Origin: Anaerostipes rhamnosivorans
Lineage (GTDB): Bacteria; Bacillota; Clostridia; Lachnospirales; Lachnospiraceae
Assembly (NCBI RefSeq): GCF_005280655.1
Contig: NZ_CP040058.1
Coordinates: 839,001 to 903,000, forward strand
Direction of reading: 5' to 3'
Length of the DNA stretch: 64,000 nt
The notes below the pieces were generated by a model. That model worked only from the letters and a program-made list of their open reading frames with translations. It was not told the DNA's origin and did no database searches. Both the position numbers and the translations under genes were made by a program. Shown here in pieces: positions 1 to 8,043 of the stretch (position 1 is the first letter of the stretch; each line of letters begins with the position of its first letter).

Positions 1-251
1 AGGAAATTTCCCAGGCTGATTTCATATTCAACACTATCCCCGCTCTGGTTTTAGACAGAGAATGTCTGGAGTTTGCCAAAAAAGATGTCCTGATTGTGGA
101 TATCGCGTCCGCTCCCGGCGGTGTGGATTTTGAGGCCGCGGAAGAATTGGGAATCGACGCAAGGCTGTGCCTTGGGATTCCCGGTAAATATGCGGCGTGT
201 TCTGCGGCTGCCATTCTGACAGAAACAATGATTACGGAATGGGATGTATGA
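1..251 (+). CDS. dpaA: Dipicolinate synthase subunit A, C-terminal part (gene runs off the left edge)
   Basis: An open frame runs from the left edge to TGA at 249-251 and gives about 82 residues. They include a Rossmann-like stretch (DVLIVDIASAPGGVDF) and the ending LCLGIPGKYAACSAAA typical of the NAD(P)-binding C-terminal half of dipicolinate synthase A (SpoVFA/DpaA). With subunit B it makes dipicolinic acid in the mother cell during sporulation. The stop overlaps the start of the next gene (ATGA), so the two are translationally coupled. The identification rests on motif recognition and on the adjacent subunit B. Confidence 0.85.
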   Translation, partial: EISQADFIFNTIPALVLDRECLEFAKKDVLIVDIASAPGGVDFEAAEELGIDARLCLGIPGKYAACSAAAILTETMITEWDV

Positions 252-832
252 TGAGTGTAAAAGGAAAGAAAATAGGAATTGCCATGACTGGTTCATTCTG
301 CACATATGAGAAAATATTTGTCCAGCTTGAAAAGCTTACGGAGGAAGGGGCAAAGGTGCAGACGATCTTTTCAGGTGCTGCACAGAGCATAGACAGCCGG
401 TTTGGAAAAGCCGGAGATTTTCTGAAAAAAGCCGAAGAGATCACAGGAATTCCGCCGATGAAAACCATTGCACAGGCTGAACCGATTGGTCCCAAAAGTC
501 TTCTTGACGTTCTGGTGGTCTTTCCGTGCACTGGCAATACGCTGGCGAAGCTTTGCAACGGCATTACGGATTCTCCAGTCCTGATGGCAGCAAAGGCACA
601 TTTAAGAAATGATAAACCTTTGGTGATCTCTGTATCAACCAACGATGCTCTGGGAATTAATATGAAGAACATCGGTGCCTTGATGAACATGAAAAATATC
701 TATTTTGTTCCATTTGGGCAGGACGATCCGGTTAAAAAACCGAACTCCATGATCGCCGATACCAGCCTTTTGATCCCGACTGTGGAAAAAGCGCTGGAGG
801 GCAGACAATATCAGCCGGTTATCCGGGGATAG
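248..832 (+). CDS. dpaB: Dipicolinate synthase subunit B
   Basis: This is a 194-residue flavoprotein-fold subunit of dipicolinate synthase (SpoVFB/DpaB). It works with DpaA to convert the lysine-pathway intermediate dihydroxytetrahydrodipicolinate to dipicolinate for the spore core. The N-terminus KGKKIGIAMTGSFCTYEK and the central FPCTGNTLAKLCNGITDSPV are characteristic, and the length is normal for the family. The ATG at 248 overlaps the dpaA stop; the next codon is also ATG (251), so either may start the protein. An open frame further upstream lies inside dpaA and was not used. Confidence 0.9.
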   Translation: MMSVKGKKIGIAMTGSFCTYEKIFVQLEKLTEEGAKVQTIFSGAAQSIDSRFGKAGDFLKKAEEITGIPPMKTIAQAEPIGPKSLLDVLVVFPCTGNTLAKLCNGITDSPVLMAAKAHLRNDKPLVISVSTNDALGINMKNIGALMNMKNIYFVPFGQDDPVKKPNSMIADTSLLIPTVEKALEGRQYQPVIRG

Positions 833-898
833 AACTTCAGGCTCCCAGTGATGTCTTACTGCGGAGCCTGTATAAAAATAATTGAAGAGGTGGCACAT

Positions 899-2749
899 AT
901 GTGTGGTATTGCAGGATTTTGTAATCCTCATAACAGGTATCAGGAAAACAAAGGGCAGTGGGAAGAGATTTTGGACCGTATGAACCAGGTCCAGAAGCAC
1001 CGGGGTCCTGATGATCAAGGGACGTTTTTGGAAAATGGGTGCGGCCTGGCCCATGTACGTCTTTCAATCATTGACTTATACACCGGACATCAGCCCATGG
1101 TCAGGGAGGAATCCGGGCGTAAGTTTGTCATTGTATATAATGGTGAGATTTACAACATGAAGGAATTAAAACAGGAGTTGAAAAACGAGGGGGCAATCTT
1201 TAAGACAACCAGTGACACGGAAGTGATTCTGGCTGGATACATCCTCCACGGTCCTGCTTTTGTAGAGAAGCTGAACGGCATCTTTGCGATCAGTATCTGG
1301 GATTCCGCGGAAAAGAAACTGTTTTTGTTCAGAGACCGGCTGGGTGTGAAGCCTCTGTTTTATTCTTTTGCGGGGCAGACATTGGTATTTTCATCTGAGA
1401 TCAAGGGCATTTTTCAGTACCCAGGCATTGAGCCAGTCATTGACAGGGACGGACTCGGGGAGATCTTTGGCCTAGGACCGGCGAAATCCTATGGAAAGGG
1501 AGTATTCAAAGGCATTTCGGAAGTACTGCCGGGCCATTTTCTTGAGTACAGTATGGACGGACTGAAAGATCACACCTATTGGCAGCTTGAGAGCAGGCCC
1601 CATGAGGAGTCTTACGACCAGACCGTAGAGAAGCTGTCCTACCTGGTACACGATGCGGTTAAGATGCAGATGCTCTCAGATATTCCAATCTGTACTTTTC
1701 TATCCGGAGGTGTGGACAGCAGCCTTGTGACGGCCATATGCGCCAAAGAACTGGGTAAACAGGGAAAACAGCTAAATACCTTTTCTTTTGATTTTGTGAA
1801 CAATGACCAATATTTCAAGGCCAACTCCTTCCAGCCATCCCAGGACAGACCGTGGGTAGACCGGATGGTGGAGGCGGCCGGAACAAATCACACGTACCTG
1901 GAATGCAATAACGAGCAGCAGATTGAAAACTTGTACCGGGCCGTGGATGCAAGAGACCTGCCGTGTATGGCGGATGTGGAGTCTTCTCTTCTCTATTTCT
2001 GTTCCAAAGTTGCCGAGACAAAAAAGGTTACTCTGACGGGAGAATGTGCCGACGAGATCTTCGGAGGATATCCGTGGTTCCATAAAAAAGAGTGCTTTGA
2101 GGCCCATGCGTTTCCATGGTCCATGGATATGGAACCAAGAAAAGCCCTCTTAAGCGATGATGTGCTCCAGGTGGCAGATATTGAAAACCATTCCAGGAGA
2201 GCCTACGAAAAGACCATCGGAGAAACTCCGAGGCTTTTAGGGGAGGATCCCACAGAGAGCAGAAGGAGGGAGATCTCTTACCTGAATCTGAAATGGTTTA
2301 TGGTGACCCTCTTAGACCGGATGGACCGGACCAGCATGTATTCCGGTCTGGAGGCCAGAGTACCATTTGCCGACCACAGGATCGTTGAATACATGTGGAA
2401 TGTGCCTTGGGAAATGAAATGTCCGGGCGGCATGGTCAAAGGCCTTTTGAGAGCTTCCGGGGAAGGAGACCTTCCTAATGAGGTTTTGTACCGAAGGAAA
2501 AGCCCGTATCCGAAGACTTACCATCCTGAGTATGAAAAAATGCTGGGAGATCGGTTAAGGGAAGTGATCGCCGATCCAAATGCACCGATCAGAGATTTGA
2601 TCGACAAGAAGAAAACGGAAGAGTTTTTAAAAAGTCCTTCAGACTACGGAAAACCATGGTACGGACAGCTGATGGCCGGACCGCAGATGGTGGCCTTTAT
2701 GCTCCAGGTCAACTACTGGCTGCAGACTTATCGGATTGCTCTCGTATAA
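899..2749 (+). CDS. asnB: Asparagine synthase, glutamine-hydrolysing
   Basis: This 616-residue cytosolic enzyme transfers glutamine-derived ammonia to aspartate with ATP. The start at 899 puts the catalytic cysteine at position 2 (MCGIAGF) of an Ntn-type glutaminase domain (about 1-200), followed by the synthetase domain with the PP-loop SGGVDSS at about 269-275. GAGG precedes the start. The longer open frame from 848 would bury the catalytic Cys and is rejected. The gene stands alone after dpaB and is closed by a strong terminator. Confidence 0.93.
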   Translation: MCGIAGFCNPHNRYQENKGQWEEILDRMNQVQKHRGPDDQGTFLENGCGLAHVRLSIIDLYTGHQPMVREESGRKFVIVYNGEIYNMKELKQELKNEGAIFKTTSDTEVILAGYILHGPAFVEKLNGIFAISIWDSAEKKLFLFRDRLGVKPLFYSFAGQTLVFSSEIKGIFQYPGIEPVIDRDGLGEIFGLGPAKSYGKGVFKGISEVLPGHFLEYSMDGLKDHTYWQLESRPHEESYDQTVEKLSYLVHDAVKMQMLSDIPICTFLSGGVDSSLVTAICAKELGKQGKQLNTFSFDFVNNDQYFKANSFQPSQDRPWVDRMVEAAGTNHTYLECNNEQQIENLYRAVDARDLPCMADVESSLLYFCSKVAETKKVTLTGECADEIFGGYPWFHKKECFEAHAFPWSMDMEPRKALLSDDVLQVADIENHSRRAYEKTIGETPRLLGEDPTESRRREISYLNLKWFMVTLLDRMDRTSMYSGLEARVPFADHRIVEYMWNVPWEMKCPGGMVKGLLRASGEGDLPNEVLYRRKSPYPKTYHPEYEKMLGDRLREVIADPNAPIRDLIDKKKTEEFLKSPSDYGKPWYGQLMAGPQMVAFMLQVNYWLQTYRIALV

Positions 2750-2754
2750 ATAAA

Positions 2755-2803
2755 AAAATGCATGAGATTGTTTTGATAGAGGAACAATCTCATGCATTTT
2801 TAT
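2755..2803 (+). terminator. Rho-independent terminator after asnB
   Basis: A long stem (AATGCATGAGATTGTT pairing with AACAATCTCATGCATT) is followed by a T-rich tail directly after the asnB stop codon. Confidence 0.88.
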
Positions 2804-2967
2804 GTTTTTTGCTCCGTATCATGGTATAATAAAAATAAGATATCGATCGGTCTTATCAGCCGTATGACATCTTTTGCAGGCATAGACATACCTCCGTTTC
2901 GGAGGCAGAGGGAAGGGTTTATCCATGAGGTTAGCAATCGCTGTTTATGAGCAAAGGAGTGATGTTT

Positions 2968-3579
2968 ATGAAAGAGAACAGGATCATATGTATTTCCAGG
3001 GAATTCGGAAGTGGAGGCCATGAACTGGGAGAGCGCCTGTCTAAGCGGCTGGGTATTAAGCTGTTCGACAGCGAGATCATTACAAAGGTGGCCCAGATGG
3101 GCAATGTACCCGAAGATTTTGTGGAAGAACAGGGAGAAGTGAGGGACTTTCGGGGTTTCCTTGGTGTGATGCCGTCAGGGCATGTGGCTACGGATATCAC
3201 CCGTGACTTTGTGGTGACTTCTGAGAAATTATTTGCCCTCCAGTCCATCGCCATCCGGCAGATGGCAAAGGATGAAGGCTCCTGCATTTTTGTGGGACGA
3301 TGCGCGGATGTTATTTTGCAGAACCAGGCAGAATGTATCTCTGTCTTTGTGCACAGCCCTCTTGATGACAGGGTCCAGAGGATCATGGATCTCAGACAGA
3401 TCACCGAGAAGGAGGCTAGGAAGCTGATCAAGAAAACTGATAGGGAAAGGGCTTCCTACCACAATTATTATACGAAAGTGAAATGGGGCCATCCGAGCAA
3501 CTATCACATGGTTCTCAACATTGGAAAACTGGGCATGGAAAATGCGGTGGATCTCATTACATATTATGTAGACCGATAG
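2968..3579 (+). CDS. Cytidylate-kinase-like protein, copy 1
   Basis: This 203-residue P-loop protein belongs to the cytidylate-kinase-like family. It opens with IICISREFGSGGHELGERL, an atypical P-loop, and carries FVGRCADVIL and a RERASYHNYYTKVKWG segment. The family is common in Clostridia and its substrate is not established. The ATG at 2968 is chosen because AAGGAG lies 9 bases upstream; the in-frame ATG at 2947 has no such site. A 165-base leader with a small hairpin (CCTCCG-TTT-CGGAGG, 2891-2905) precedes it. Copy 2 follows 30 bases downstream, which suggests a duplication. Confidence 0.8.
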   Translation: MKENRIICISREFGSGGHELGERLSKRLGIKLFDSEIITKVAQMGNVPEDFVEEQGEVRDFRGFLGVMPSGHVATDITRDFVVTSEKLFALQSIAIRQMAKDEGSCIFVGRCADVILQNQAECISVFVHSPLDDRVQRIMDLRQITEKEARKLIKKTDRERASYHNYYTKVKWGHPSNYHMVLNIGKLGMENAVDLITYYVDR

Positions 3580-3609
3580 AGTGGTTTTCGCATGGAAAGG
3601 AGAGGTGCT

Positions 3610-4218
3610 ATGAGACCGAACACGATTATATGCATTTCCAGAGAATATGGGAGCGGAGGCCACGAGATTGCGGAGAAGCTCTCAGAGGATCTGGGTATCA
3701 AGCTGTTTGACAAGGAACTGATCGCCAGAGTGGCGAAGATGGCAGATGTGTCGGAAGAATACGTGACCCAGAGAGAAGAGTCAGGGGATTACGCCTATAT
3801 TTTTGGAGTGCCCATCGGACATCCGGCTACAACGCCGATGGATGAGTGCATCCTGACACCGGAAAAACTGTTTGTGATCCAGTCCATCGCCATCCGCCAG
3901 ATCGCGGAGCAGGAGAAGTCCTGTATCTTTGTGGGGCGGTGCGCGGACGTTATCCTGCAGAAACTTCCGGGCAGCCATTCTTTCTTCATCCACAGCTCTG
4001 AATCTGTGCGGATTAAACGAATCATGGATACGGAGAATGTCTCCGAAAGGGAAGCAAAACGTATGATGAAAAAGGTGGACAAGGAAAGAGCTTCTTACCA
4101 TAACTACTACACAAAGATCAAGTGGGGCCACCCGAGCAATTATGAGCTGGTTATCAATACCGGAAGGACCGGGATCGACAAAGCTGTAAAAGTCATAGAA
4201 TCCTATCTGGAGGAATAG
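3610..4218 (+). CDS. Cytidylate-kinase-like protein, copy 2
   Basis: This 202-residue paralogue of the preceding gene shows the same landmarks in the same order (IICISREYGSGGHEIAEKL, CIFVGRCADVIL, KERASYHNYYTKIKWGHPSNY). The ATG at 3610 follows AAGGAGAGG; the earlier ATG at 3592 lacks a ribosome binding site. Similarity is spread over the whole length, so both copies look intact. They probably form a two-gene operon ending at the terminator just downstream. The biochemical role is unknown; nucleotide kinase activity is only inferred from the fold. Confidence 0.8.
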   Translation: MRPNTIICISREYGSGGHEIAEKLSEDLGIKLFDKELIARVAKMADVSEEYVTQREESGDYAYIFGVPIGHPATTPMDECILTPEKLFVIQSIAIRQIAEQEKSCIFVGRCADVILQKLPGSHSFFIHSSESVRIKRIMDTENVSEREAKRMMKKVDKERASYHNYYTKIKWGHPSNYELVINTGRTGIDKAVKVIESYLEE

Positions 4219-4223
4219 AATCA

Positions 4224-4256
4224 AGAGGCAGGTGGAAAACCATCTGCCTCTTTTCT
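4224..4256 (+). terminator. Terminator after the kinase-like pair
   Basis: AGAGGCAG pairs with CTGCCTCT and is followed by a short T run 5 bases after the stop codon. Confidence 0.8.
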
Positions 4257-4272
4257 CCGGGTAGACGCGCGG

Positions 4273-4342
4273 CGATAGTTATTTACCACTATCTCCGTCG
4301 TGCTTTGAAATGCACTCCTCCGACAGTGCTAAATAACTATCG
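4273..4342. repeat. Palindromic repeat, hairpin B variant (inverted copy)
   Basis: The arms CGATAGTTATTTA and TAAATAACTATCG are perfect inverted repeats. The loop matches, in reverse complement, the loop of the hairpin at 4500-4562 (shared pieces include CCGTCG and GAAATGC and CTCCTCC), although the stems differ. It is a member of the two-hairpin repeat family described in the findings. Confidence 0.75.
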
Positions 4343-4378
4343 TATGGTAATATCAGTTCATTTTTTATCTAGTAGATG

Positions 4379-4562
4379 TTACGTCCATTTTCCACATGAT
4401 TTCCGTTCGGCTCTTAGAATGCCTCACTCCAATCATGTAGAAAATGGACGTAATGTCTGCTGGAGAAGGGCTTCTGTCAAAACGGAGCCACTTTTCGAAA
4501 GTTATTCACCACTATTGGAGGAGCGCATTTCAAAAGCGCGACGGAAATAGTGGTGAATAACT
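4379..4562 (+). repeat. Two-hairpin dispersed repeat, full copy 1
   Basis: Hairpin A (4379-4453) has arms TTACGTCCATTTT and AAAATGGACGTAA around a loop containing CCGTTCGGCTCTTAGAATGC. A linker with GTCTGCTGGAGAAGG follows. Hairpin B (4500-4562) has arms AGTTATTCACCACTAT and ATAGTGGTGAATAACT. The same order occurs inverted at 52465-52645 and degraded at 63577-63757. No coding capacity is convincing. It is probably a non-autonomous, miniature-element-like repeat. Confidence 0.8.
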
Positions 4563-4690
4563 CATACCCACAGGGCATCCCGTATTTTACACCCTCCGGG
4601 TAGACGCGCTTCGCGCGATAAGGTATACCCACAGGGCATCCCGTATTTTATACCCTTCGGGTAGACGCGCTTCGCGCGATAAGGTATAAT
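4563..4690 (+). repeat. Tandem 60-bp repeat with GACGCGCTTCGCGCG hairpin (family 2)
   Basis: Two near-identical units of about 60 bp each hold CACAGGGCATCCCGTATTTT, then a CGGGTAGACGCG segment with a small palindrome. A fragment lies at 4257-4272, and two diverged units at 62998-63125. The last unit ends in AAGGTATAATATAAAG, which provides a plausible -10 box for the next gene. Confidence 0.8.
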
Positions 4691-4743
4691 ATAAAGAGCA
4701 GTTTGGTTATTGTTTAGGCTAGATATTGGGAGGTTATATGACG

Positions 4744-5610
4744 ATGGAATATAAAGATTTAATTGAAAGCAAAAACTCCGTGAGAGACTATAAAGAGAAG
4801 GAAGTTGATGCCGCTACGGTTAAGAAGATCCGGGATTTTGCACAGTCTTGTGAGCGCCTGGATGACAGCATTGGGATTGATATCCGGTTTATGGATAACG
4901 ACACTGTTTACCGCCAGTTGGACGGATATGCTGGATATAAGGGTATTTTGATTAATGCTCCGCATTATATGATTGTTTTGTCTGAGAAAAAAGACCACTA
5001 TATTGAAAACGGAGGATATGTAGGTGAATCCATTTCTATCAAGGCTCATTCCCTGGGAGTAGATTCCTGCTGGATCACGTTTAAAGACAGCCGTACCGTT
5101 ATTGAAAAACTAAACATTGTCACTGATAAAGAAGTGGTGGCGATCATGGCGTTGGGATATGGAAAGAAACGGTTTAAAAAGGTTACAGGGAATGTCAGCT
5201 TGGGGAAAGGTTATGCAAACGCTGATTTCCAGGTAAAAGACAGTGTGACTTCACCGAGGATGCCTTTGGAGGAGATTGTTTATCTTGATACTTGGGGCAA
5301 CAAAGCTTCGGTGGATGAACTGGTGAACAGAGCTGTTTATGAGCCGTTGAACTATGCGAGAATGGCTCCATCCACTTTAAATCGGCAGCCTTGGAGATTT
5401 ATCATCGACGGCGGACTTCTGATCCTGACAGTCAGGGATGATGAGGAAACCAATCTTTATGAAGAACAGATTGATGCAGGTATCGTTATGCTGTACTGCA
5501 AAAAGGTGATGAGAGAGACCTTATGTGAGATCAACTGGAACCTGGTACCTGTGGAGAACAAGTACAATATTCCAGATAATTATAAGATCGTCGCATCCTG
5601 TAATATGTAA
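4744..5610 (+). CDS. Nitroreductase-family protein
   Basis: About 288 residues. The N-terminus (MEYKDLIESKNSVRDYKEKEV) and the motifs YVGESISIKAHSLGVDSCWI, IMALGYGKK and ARMAPSTLNRQPWRF mark the two-lobed, FMN-binding nitroreductase fold of putative TM-nitroreductases in Clostridia. The substrate cannot be deduced. The ATG at 4744 is 10 bases from GGGAGG; the ATG at 4738 is 4 bases away and is the alternative. It is a single gene whose -10 element (TATAAT, 4685-4690) overlaps the end of a repeat unit. Confidence 0.82.
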   Translation: MEYKDLIESKNSVRDYKEKEVDAATVKKIRDFAQSCERLDDSIGIDIRFMDNDTVYRQLDGYAGYKGILINAPHYMIVLSEKKDHYIENGGYVGESISIKAHSLGVDSCWITFKDSRTVIEKLNIVTDKEVVAIMALGYGKKRFKKVTGNVSLGKGYANADFQVKDSVTSPRMPLEEIVYLDTWGNKASVDELVNRAVYEPLNYARMAPSTLNRQPWRFIIDGGLLILTVRDDEETNLYEEQIDAGIVMLYCKKVMRETLCEINWNLVPVENKYNIPDNYKIVASCNM

Positions 5611-5649
5611 GATATTTGGCTGGTGAGGACCAGCAAAGCTTGAGAATTT

Positions 5650-5687
5650 AAAGTTGGACTATACAATAGTCCGGCTTTATTTTTTTG
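5650..5687 (+). terminator. Terminator after the nitroreductase-like gene
   Basis: The stem AAAGTTGGACTAT / ATAGTCCGGCTTT (with one G-T pair) has a three-base loop and is followed by TTTTTTT. Confidence 0.8.
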
Positions 5688-5775
5688 TTCAGATGCAGAA
5701 AGCCAATCAACAACAAATAACAACAGATCTCCGAGTCAATATTTCTTGAAGTTTCTTGTGCTAGAATAAAATAAA

Positions 5776-5880
5776 GCTTTCACGGAGTGGATGCGTTTTG
5801 TCTGGAAAAGAACCTTCTTTGACAGATATTACATCCATTTTATCACTCTGTCTGACAAAAGGTTTCGTTCCGTGAAGGTA
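5776..5880 (-). repeat. Diverged copy of the two-hairpin repeat
   Basis: The reverse complement contains AAAATGGATGTAATATCTG and AAGAAGGTTC, matching the hairpin A arm and linker of the full copies. The ends (CTTTCACGGA and TTCCGTGAAG) are complementary. It fills most of the 320-base gap before the secreted-protein gene. The match is partial. Confidence 0.5.
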
Positions 5881-5931
5881 TTTATCCGTTGAATTTGTCG
5901 GAATAAAATTTCATAATAAGGAGGAATCAGT

Positions 5932-7422
5932 ATGAGGAAAGAGAGCAGTTCGTTCGTGGCAAAGGGTATGGCGTTGGCCTTATCAGCAGCCATGGCGTTT
6001 GCAACTTTGGGGGGAATGACGGCATCGGTATCCGCGGCTTCCAGTAAAAAAGTGGATGCCAACATGGATGGCAAAGCCAATGAAACGATCACTGTGAACG
6101 ATGCAAAAGGTGCCAGGATGATCAAGGTAGGCTCTTATGTAAAATCGGCAGGGCAGCTTAGGAAAGGAAACACTTACTATGCACTGAGGCTTGCAGACGG
6201 TTATGGGCCGCAAAAGCCAGACTACAAGAGGGTGCTGAAACAGAACACATGGGTAACAGTAAGTTCCAGCCTGCTTCCAGTGAAGCTTGGGGATAAGGTT
6301 ACCAGTCCTACATGGTACAATACTCCCGATAACAGTTATAATAAGCTGCAGAAAGGGGATACTTATTTTGCCCTGATGAGCAAAGATAATCCGGAATTTG
6401 TAAAGCTGTTTGACAGCTGTGATGGAACGATTGCGTACAATGAGACCTTCACGGGAAACAACATCAACACAAAAGACGGAAAGTATTCCCGGTATGGATG
6501 CAACAACGGAGGAGTTGCAGGACAGCCGATTCTTTTATATCATGGTTCTTCAGCCAGTGAGTATGTTTTAAAACAGATTTATGTAAAGAACACCAAGAAT
6601 TATAAGAAAAATCAGATCATTAAAAAGTCAGATTTTACCGTCTATGCAAAATATGTCAATAAGAAAAACAGTAAGGATGTAAAATGGGGTAAGGTGGATA
6701 CAGATTATATAGCATTATCCCAAGCATACGGACAGGGCGGAAAATTCAAGGTGAAAGTGCAGTATCCTACAGCCGGTACCAATACTACTAATCTGGCTCC
6801 GGGTGCAAAAACACGTGAAATCACTCTTGCAGGGGCAGATACTACAAAGAAAGTGATTATAGCGACTGGAACAGCGAAGAACTCTAGAAAGGTACAAGTG
6901 TCATGGACCAAGACGAAAGGCGCAGACGGATACCGAATCTATGGTAATCAGTGCGGGAAAAAATCCTCACCGAAATACATAAAGACAGTGAAGAAGGGGA
7001 CAAAGGCTGTCATCACGAAGATTGGAAAACGGAAGCTTAAATCAAATGCTCCTTATAAGTTTTATGTAAGACCGTATAAGAAGATCAATGGAAAGAAAAA
7101 GAATATTGGAAAATCCAATACAGTGCATGTATTGATGAGGGCTACCTCAAGGTATGCAAATGCTTCCTCTGTCTCTGTAAAGAAGAAATCAGTTAAGCTT
7201 AAGAAAGGCAAGACGGAGGCTATCAAAGCAAAGGTCCGTGTTCCAAATGGAAAGAAACAGCCCAAAGACCACGGTGCAAAAATTCGCTATGTTACCTCAA
7301 AGAGTTCTGTTGCCACGGTGAGCAAGAAAGGAAAGATCAGAGCGAAGAAGGCCGGCAAGGCAACGATTTATGTCATTAGTGAAAATGGAAAGTATGCGAA
7401 GGTCAGTGTAACTGTAAAATAA
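5932..7422 (+). CDS. Secreted Lys-rich protein with Fn3-like and Big_2-like domains
   Basis: This is a 496-residue exported protein. The signal peptide (about 1-35) has a charged start, a hydrophobic core and ASVSAASS before the cleavage region. A unique region follows (about 40-300). A fibronectin type III-like segment (about 310-405) contains VQVSWTKTKGADGYRIYG, and the C-terminus (about 415-496) is a bacterial Ig-like domain with TSKSSVATVSKKGKIRAKKAGKATI. Lysine content is very high. GGAGG precedes the ATG. A surface or matrix role is inferred from the domains; the N-terminal function is unknown. Confidence 0.8.
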   Translation: MRKESSSFVAKGMALALSAAMAFATLGGMTASVSAASSKKVDANMDGKANETITVNDAKGARMIKVGSYVKSAGQLRKGNTYYALRLADGYGPQKPDYKRVLKQNTWVTVSSSLLPVKLGDKVTSPTWYNTPDNSYNKLQKGDTYFALMSKDNPEFVKLFDSCDGTIAYNETFTGNNINTKDGKYSRYGCNNGGVAGQPILLYHGSSASEYVLKQIYVKNTKNYKKNQIIKKSDFTVYAKYVNKKNSKDVKWGKVDTDYIALSQAYGQGGKFKVKVQYPTAGTNTTNLAPGAKTREITLAGADTTKKVIIATGTAKNSRKVQVSWTKTKGADGYRIYGNQCGKKSSPKYIKTVKKGTKAVITKIGKRKLKSNAPYKFYVRPYKKINGKKKNIGKSNTVHVLMRATSRYANASSVSVKKKSVKLKKGKTEAIKAKVRVPNGKKQPKDHGAKIRYVTSKSSVATVSKKGKIRAKKAGKATIYVISENGKYAKVSVTVK

Positions 7423-7430
7423 ACCATTTA

Positions 7431-7560
7431 GGAAAGAAATGTTGTGAAACAAAAAGAACGGGTTTTACTGCATTTCTTTCCAATTTCAAAAGAAAACCCT
7501 ACCGGGGTGATGCACACAAATGTGTAAGGGAACTATTTAACTACTGTAAATTACTTGTAT
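7431..7560. repeat. Stem-loop and fragment of repeat family 3
   Basis: A stem-loop (GGAAAGAAATG with CATTTCTTTCC, 7431-7483) follows the secreted-protein gene. After it, GATGCACACAAATGTG and GGAACTATTTAACTAC (7507-7547) match parts of the repeats at 43260 and 45064. Nothing else is visible between 7423 and the tRNA promoter. Confidence 0.55.
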
Positions 7561-7665
7561 AGTAAAATAAAAATAGAATAAAATAACCGGTATGAGCTCT
7601 TTCCAAAGCCGGATGGAGATTATGGAGAAATACGGTTTGTTTTTGAAAAAATTTAAAAAAAACCA

Positions 7666-7694
7666 TTGCACTTGTCGAAATTCCGTGGTATATT
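7666..7694 (+). promoter_or_regulatory. Promoter of the first tRNA-Gln/tRNA-Lys unit
   Basis: TTGCAC and TATATT are spaced by 17 bases, and the tRNA begins 12 bases after the -10 box. The second tRNA pair has the same -10 context (TATATTAATAAAGCTG). Confidence 0.75.
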
Positions 7695-7705
7695 AATAAA
7701 GCTGT

Positions 7706-7777
7706 TGGGCTATCGCCAAGTGGTAAGGCACAGGATTCTGACTCCTGCATCCGCTGGTTCGAATCCAGCTAGCCCAG
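7706..7777 (+). tRNA. tRNA-Gln (CTG)
   Basis: A 72-nt cloverleaf: acceptor TGGGCTA/TAGCCCA, anticodon arm CAGGA-TTCTGAC-TCCTG (anticodon CTG), T arm GCTGG-TTCGAAT-CCAGC. CCA is not encoded. An identical copy lies at 43034-43105. Confidence 0.93.
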
Positions 7778-7829
7778 TTAGGTTCCGCTTAAGGCGGAAC
7801 CTTCTGAAATCATTATGACATTTTTATAT

Positions 7830-7902
7830 GGGTGTGTAGCTCAGGTGGTAGAGCACTTGACTTTTAATCAAGTTGTCCGGGGTTCGAATCCCCGCACGCT
7901 CA
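7830..7902 (+). tRNA. tRNA-Lys (TTT), prophage integration target
   Basis: A 73-nt cloverleaf: acceptor GGGTGTG/CACGCTC, anticodon arm CTTGA-CTTTTAA-TCAAG (TTT), T arm CGGGG-TTCGAAT-CCCCG. Its last 45 bases are attL, so integration regenerated a complete tRNA. A second identical gene is at 43149-43221. Confidence 0.93.
7858..7902 (+). repeat. attL core (45 bp)
   Basis: It is identical to 42882-42926, starting TGACTTTTAATCAAG and ending CCCCGCACGCTCA. The match breaks on both sides, so these are the limits of the shared core. Confidence 0.93.
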
Positions 7903-7913
7903 CTTTGAAAATA

Positions 7914-7955
7914 TGGCGCAAACGCTGATAAATACAGTGTTTGCGCTATTTTTAT
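7914..7955. terminator. Hairpin between attL and the integrase gene
   Basis: GCGCAAACGCTG pairs with CAGTGTTTGCGC and is followed on the + strand by TATTTTTATG. It probably ends tRNA transcription. The integrase gene ends on the other strand at 8044. Confidence 0.75.
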
Positions 7956-8000
7956 GTGTTTTTAAAGTAACCGATTTTAACCGGAAGTAATACCTTCTAA

Positions 8001-8039
8001 ATGTTCCATTCGTGTTCCAATGTTCCATTTTTGTTCCAC
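8001..8039. promoter_or_regulatory. Putative integrase arm-type sites, left
   Basis: The motif GTTCCA occurs four times in about 38 bases, and ATGTTCCATTTTTGTTCCA (8020-8038) is repeated near attR at 42811. Paired direct repeats near both ends of a tyrosine-recombinase prophage are typical arm sites; binding is inferred. Confidence 0.6.
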
Positions 8040-8043
8040 TTTT

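Noticed and set aside
2803..2967. Riboswitch before the kinase-like genes
   Set aside because: One short hairpin is visible but nothing matches a known riboswitch class.
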